DNA of 9,375 bases from Dehalococcoidia bacterium (GTDB taxonomy: Bacteria; Chloroflexota; Dehalococcoidia; E44-bin15), in the NCBI GenBank assembly GCA_023129355.1, contig JAGMCC010000037.1:1-9375 (forward strand), given 5' to 3'. Positions 7,295 to 9,375 of the stretch are shown one piece after another (the stretch's first letter is position 1; each line of letters opens with the position of its first letter). The notes under the pieces are model-generated. The model did no database searches. It was not told where the DNA came from and saw nothing but the letters and a program-made list of their open reading frames with translations. The position numbers and the translations under genes were made by a program.

Positions 7295-9375
7295 CGCCAA
7301 GGCGGCACGGTAACCGTCCTCAACGGCTCCGTGTATCAGACGCAGTTCGGAGCAGTCACCGACAAGATGAATCTGGGGAACCTTGCCCTCTATCTGCTGC
7401 AAGAGCGCCTTATTAGGCTCCATGCCCCCGGCCAGAACCACCGTATCCGCGGCGATGGCCTGTTTCTCCCCCTCACTATCGGTAATGTTCACACCGCGGG
7501 GAGTTATCTCCTCAAAATCCACATTCTTGAGCATGGCGACCCCCGCCTCACGAAGACGCGGCATAAAATTCCACCTCCTCCCTATCGACATCTCTATAGC
7601 CATATCCGTGCTACTTTCCAGGATGGTCACCTCTCGGCCCCTCTCCACCAAGAACTTCGCCAGCTCACAGGCAACCATATCACCGCCGATGATGGCAACC
7701 CTTTTCCCCAGGGGCATCCAGTATCCTGTCAGCCGCCTCAACGATGGCACGCTCAATAGGCCCGGCATCAGGGCACTAGCCAGGGAGAGGGCCCTCTTCT
7801 GCCACCATGAGAGCTTTTCAGACGTGCCACTCACCATCTGCCGCAGGTCCTTACCGCTGATGACACTGGGCAGAGCAGCCCCGGGAAGCTGAGGGGTTGT
7901 GAGGTTTCCTCCCAGAGCCAGGATGACCACATCCGGCTTGATATCCTCGATCAGCGCGGGGGTAACCTCCACACCAAGCTTGACCGTTATCGGCAGCTTC
8001 CCCACCTGGGCTATCAGGTAGTTGAGGAAGTCCTCGTTGTCTGCATTGGCAACAGAGGCAAACACCAGTGAGCCACCCAGCCGGCACCCCTTATCACAGA
8101 TGGTTACATCATGCCCTCGCAAAGCCGCCACCCTGGCGGACTCCATGCCACCGGGGCCGCCACCGACCACCAGGACCTTCTTCGGTTGCTTCGCCGGCTC
8201 GATCCTGAGCTCGGCCTCCTTGCCGGCGGCTGCATTCACCGCGCAGAATACCGGCTCACCCCAGAAAGCCTGGGAAACGCAGTGGTAGCATAGGATACAT
8301 GGCCTGATATCTTCCATTTTTCCCGAGGCAACCTTGTTGGGGTATTCGGGGTCGGCCAGGATCGCCCGAGCCATGGCAATGAAGTCCGCCTTGCCCCGGC
8401 GCAGTACCTCCTCGCCAAGCTCGGCACTGATCCGGCCCACGGCGATCACCGGGATGTTGACCACCCTCTTGATCCCTTCGGCTAAGGACACCAGGTTGCC
8501 CGGCGGGTAAACTATCGGTGCGTCGTAAAAACCGCCCCTAATGCCCCCGTAACCGCTTACGTTGATGGCATCCACCCCCGCCTCCTCGAACATGCGCGCC
8601 AGCTCTAAACCCTCCTCGGTGGTAATGCCCTCCTCGAGCCCGAACTCCCGGCCATCCATCCGGATCCACACCGGATAGTCCGCCCCCACTCTATCCCTGA
8701 CCGCCTTGACCACCTCCAGCACTATCTTCACCCTGTTCTTGAGGTCTCCGCCATATTCATCGGTACGCTTATTGCAGGACCGGGAGAGGAACTCGCTGAG
8801 GAGGTATCCATGGGCAGCGTGTATCTCCACTCCATCTATCCCGGCCTCCTTCACACGCCTTGCCGCCTCACCGAATTTTTCTACGATCTGGTGGATCTGC
8901 TCCACTGTTAGCTCCACAGTCTCCAGCTTAGCGGGCATATTGGCGAAGCGCGCCGCGAGCCGGGGGATCTCCACCGCTCCCATGTCCTGCATCGCATCGC
9001 CCATCGGTATCGAACCGGCGGACGAACTCACCGGCTGGCGACCATGGCACATGTCTTCCGTGGCGATCTTGCCGCCGCGCTGCAGCTGGATGGCGAGCTT
9101 GGCGCCGTGGCGGTGGACGGCTTCAGCCATTTCCCTTAAGCCGGGGATAAACTTGTCATCGGAGAGGCCCAGCTGGCCGGGCAGAACCTTCCCATCGGGA
9201 TGATCGATGGCACCGATCCCCATGACGATGAGGCCCACACCACCCTTCGCCCGCTCTTCATAGAAATCCTTTATTCGGTCATCGACAAAGCCATCCTCCT
9301 GTTCAAGGCTGGTCCCCATTGCGGACTGCACAATCCGGTTCTTGAGCTCCATTTTCCCGATGCGCCCGGGCTCGA
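7289..9375 (-). CDS. OYE-family FMN/[4Fe-4S]/FAD oxidoreductase, gene B, 5' partial
   Basis: A second enzyme of the same family as the 5357-7279 gene. The ATG at 9352 is not the true start: the frame continues to the window edge and encodes FEPGRIGK just before it (the F uses one base outside the window), which is the normal N-terminal strand of the barrel. Probably only a few residues are missing. Numbered from the 9352 Met (687 aa): NRIV at 5-8, HAAHGYLLSEFLS at 178-190 with the expected proton-donor Tyr183, RTDEYGG at 196-202, AVGR at 304-307, cluster cysteines 352, 355, 358 and 370 with CX2CX2CX11C spacing close to trimethylamine dehydrogenase, the FAD motif GGGPGG at 397-402, and VGDC at 664-667. 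A basic and hydrophobic insert at about 505-547 separates the FAD and NAD(P) segments. The second Rossmann motif reads GGDMVA (556-561), lacking two of three glycines. In the QLxHxGR motif, H is replaced by R92 and R by K95. The reaction is probably reduction of an unsaturated acid, ketone or thioester; the substrate is unknown. Confidence 0.93.
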   Translation of the reverse strand, partial: EPGRIGKMELKNRIVQSAMGTSLEQEDGFVDDRIKDFYEERAKGGVGLIVMGIGAIDHPDGKVLPGQLGLSDDKFIPGLREMAEAVHRHGAKLAIQLQRGGKIATEDMCHGRQPVSSSAGSIPMGDAMQDMGAVEIPRLAARFANMPAKLETVELTVEQIHQIVEKFGEAARRVKEAGIDGVEIHAAHGYLLSEFLSRSCNKRTDEYGGDLKNRVKIVLEVVKAVRDRVGADYPVWIRMDGREFGLEEGITTEEGLELARMFEEAGVDAINVSGYGGIRGGFYDAPIVYPPGNLVSLAEGIKRVVNIPVIAVGRISAELGEEVLRRGKADFIAMARAILADPEYPNKVASGKMEDIRPCILCYHCVSQAFWGEPVFCAVNAAAGKEAELRIEPAKQPKKVLVVGGGPGGMESARVAALRGHDVTICDKGCRLGGSLVFASVANADNEDFLNYLIAQVGKLPITVKLGVEVTPALIEDIKPDVVILALGGNLTTPQLPGAALPSVISGKDLRQMVSGTSEKLSWWQKRALSLASALMPGLLSVPSLRRLTGYWMPLGKRVAIIGGDMVACELAKFLVERGREVTILESSTDMAIEMSIGRRWNFMPRLREAGVAMLKNVDFEEITPRGVNITDSEGEKQAIAADTVVLAGGMEPNKALLQQIEGKVPQIHLVGDCSELRLIHGAVEDGYRAALAI

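Noticed and set aside
7331..9203. Plus-strand frames opposite gene B
   Set aside because: They are antisense shadows of a gene with intact flavin, iron-sulfur and nucleotide-binding motifs.
9350..9352. ATG at 9352 as the start of gene B
   Set aside because: The frame continues upstream with FEPGRIGK, the conserved OYE N-terminal strand, so the real start is outside the window.

Overview
The window carries two unrelated blocks. The first half (about 1-4997) is a type I restriction-modification operon on the + strand. The second half (about 5357-9375) holds two large, related flavin/iron-sulfur oxidoreductases of the Old Yellow Enzyme (2,4-dienoyl-CoA reductase / trimethylamine dehydrogenase) family, which face each other. 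Between them lies a gap of about 360 bases with no gene I can identify.

Restriction block: hsdR has lost its 5' end at the window edge. It overlaps hsdS by four bases (GTGA), and hsdS is followed at once by hsdM, whose start has a strong ribosome binding site. The order R-S-M on one strand is not the usual R-M-S or M-S-R. All visible catalytic and structural motifs are intact: DECH helicase box and motifs III-VI in HsdR, two target-recognition domains with two conserved repeats in HsdS, DPACGTGG and NPPF in HsdM. The system therefore looks functional. The HsdR and HsdM sequences look most like the EcoAI/EcoEI (type IB) group. The target-recognition parts of hsdS, above all the second, are much richer in A+T than the surrounding genes, as expected for exchangeable specificity segments.

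Redox block: gene A (5357-7279, +, 640 aa) and gene B (7289-9375, -, 5' end cut by the window) both have an N-terminal FMN-binding TIM barrel, a four-cysteine [4Fe-4S] motif, and a C-terminal FAD/NAD(P)-binding half. Their stop codons are nine bases apart, inside a near-perfect inverted repeat that could end transcription in both directions. Gene A has a cysteine where the family normally has the proton-donating tyrosine of the HGY motif, and its iron-sulfur motif is three residues shorter than that of gene B. Gene B keeps the tyrosine. The substrates cannot be read from the sequence.

Organism: base composition is mixed (roughly half G+C in the restriction genes, higher in the oxidoreductases), and AGG/AGA arginine and ATA isoleucine codons are frequent in the restriction genes. 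Several large OYE/[4Fe-4S]/FAD enzymes are common in anaerobic bacteria such as Dehalococcoidia, Clostridia and sulfate reducers. An anaerobic or sediment bacterium is a reasonable guess, but no marker gene is present to settle the taxonomy. I see no tRNA, rRNA, CRISPR array or complete insertion sequence.
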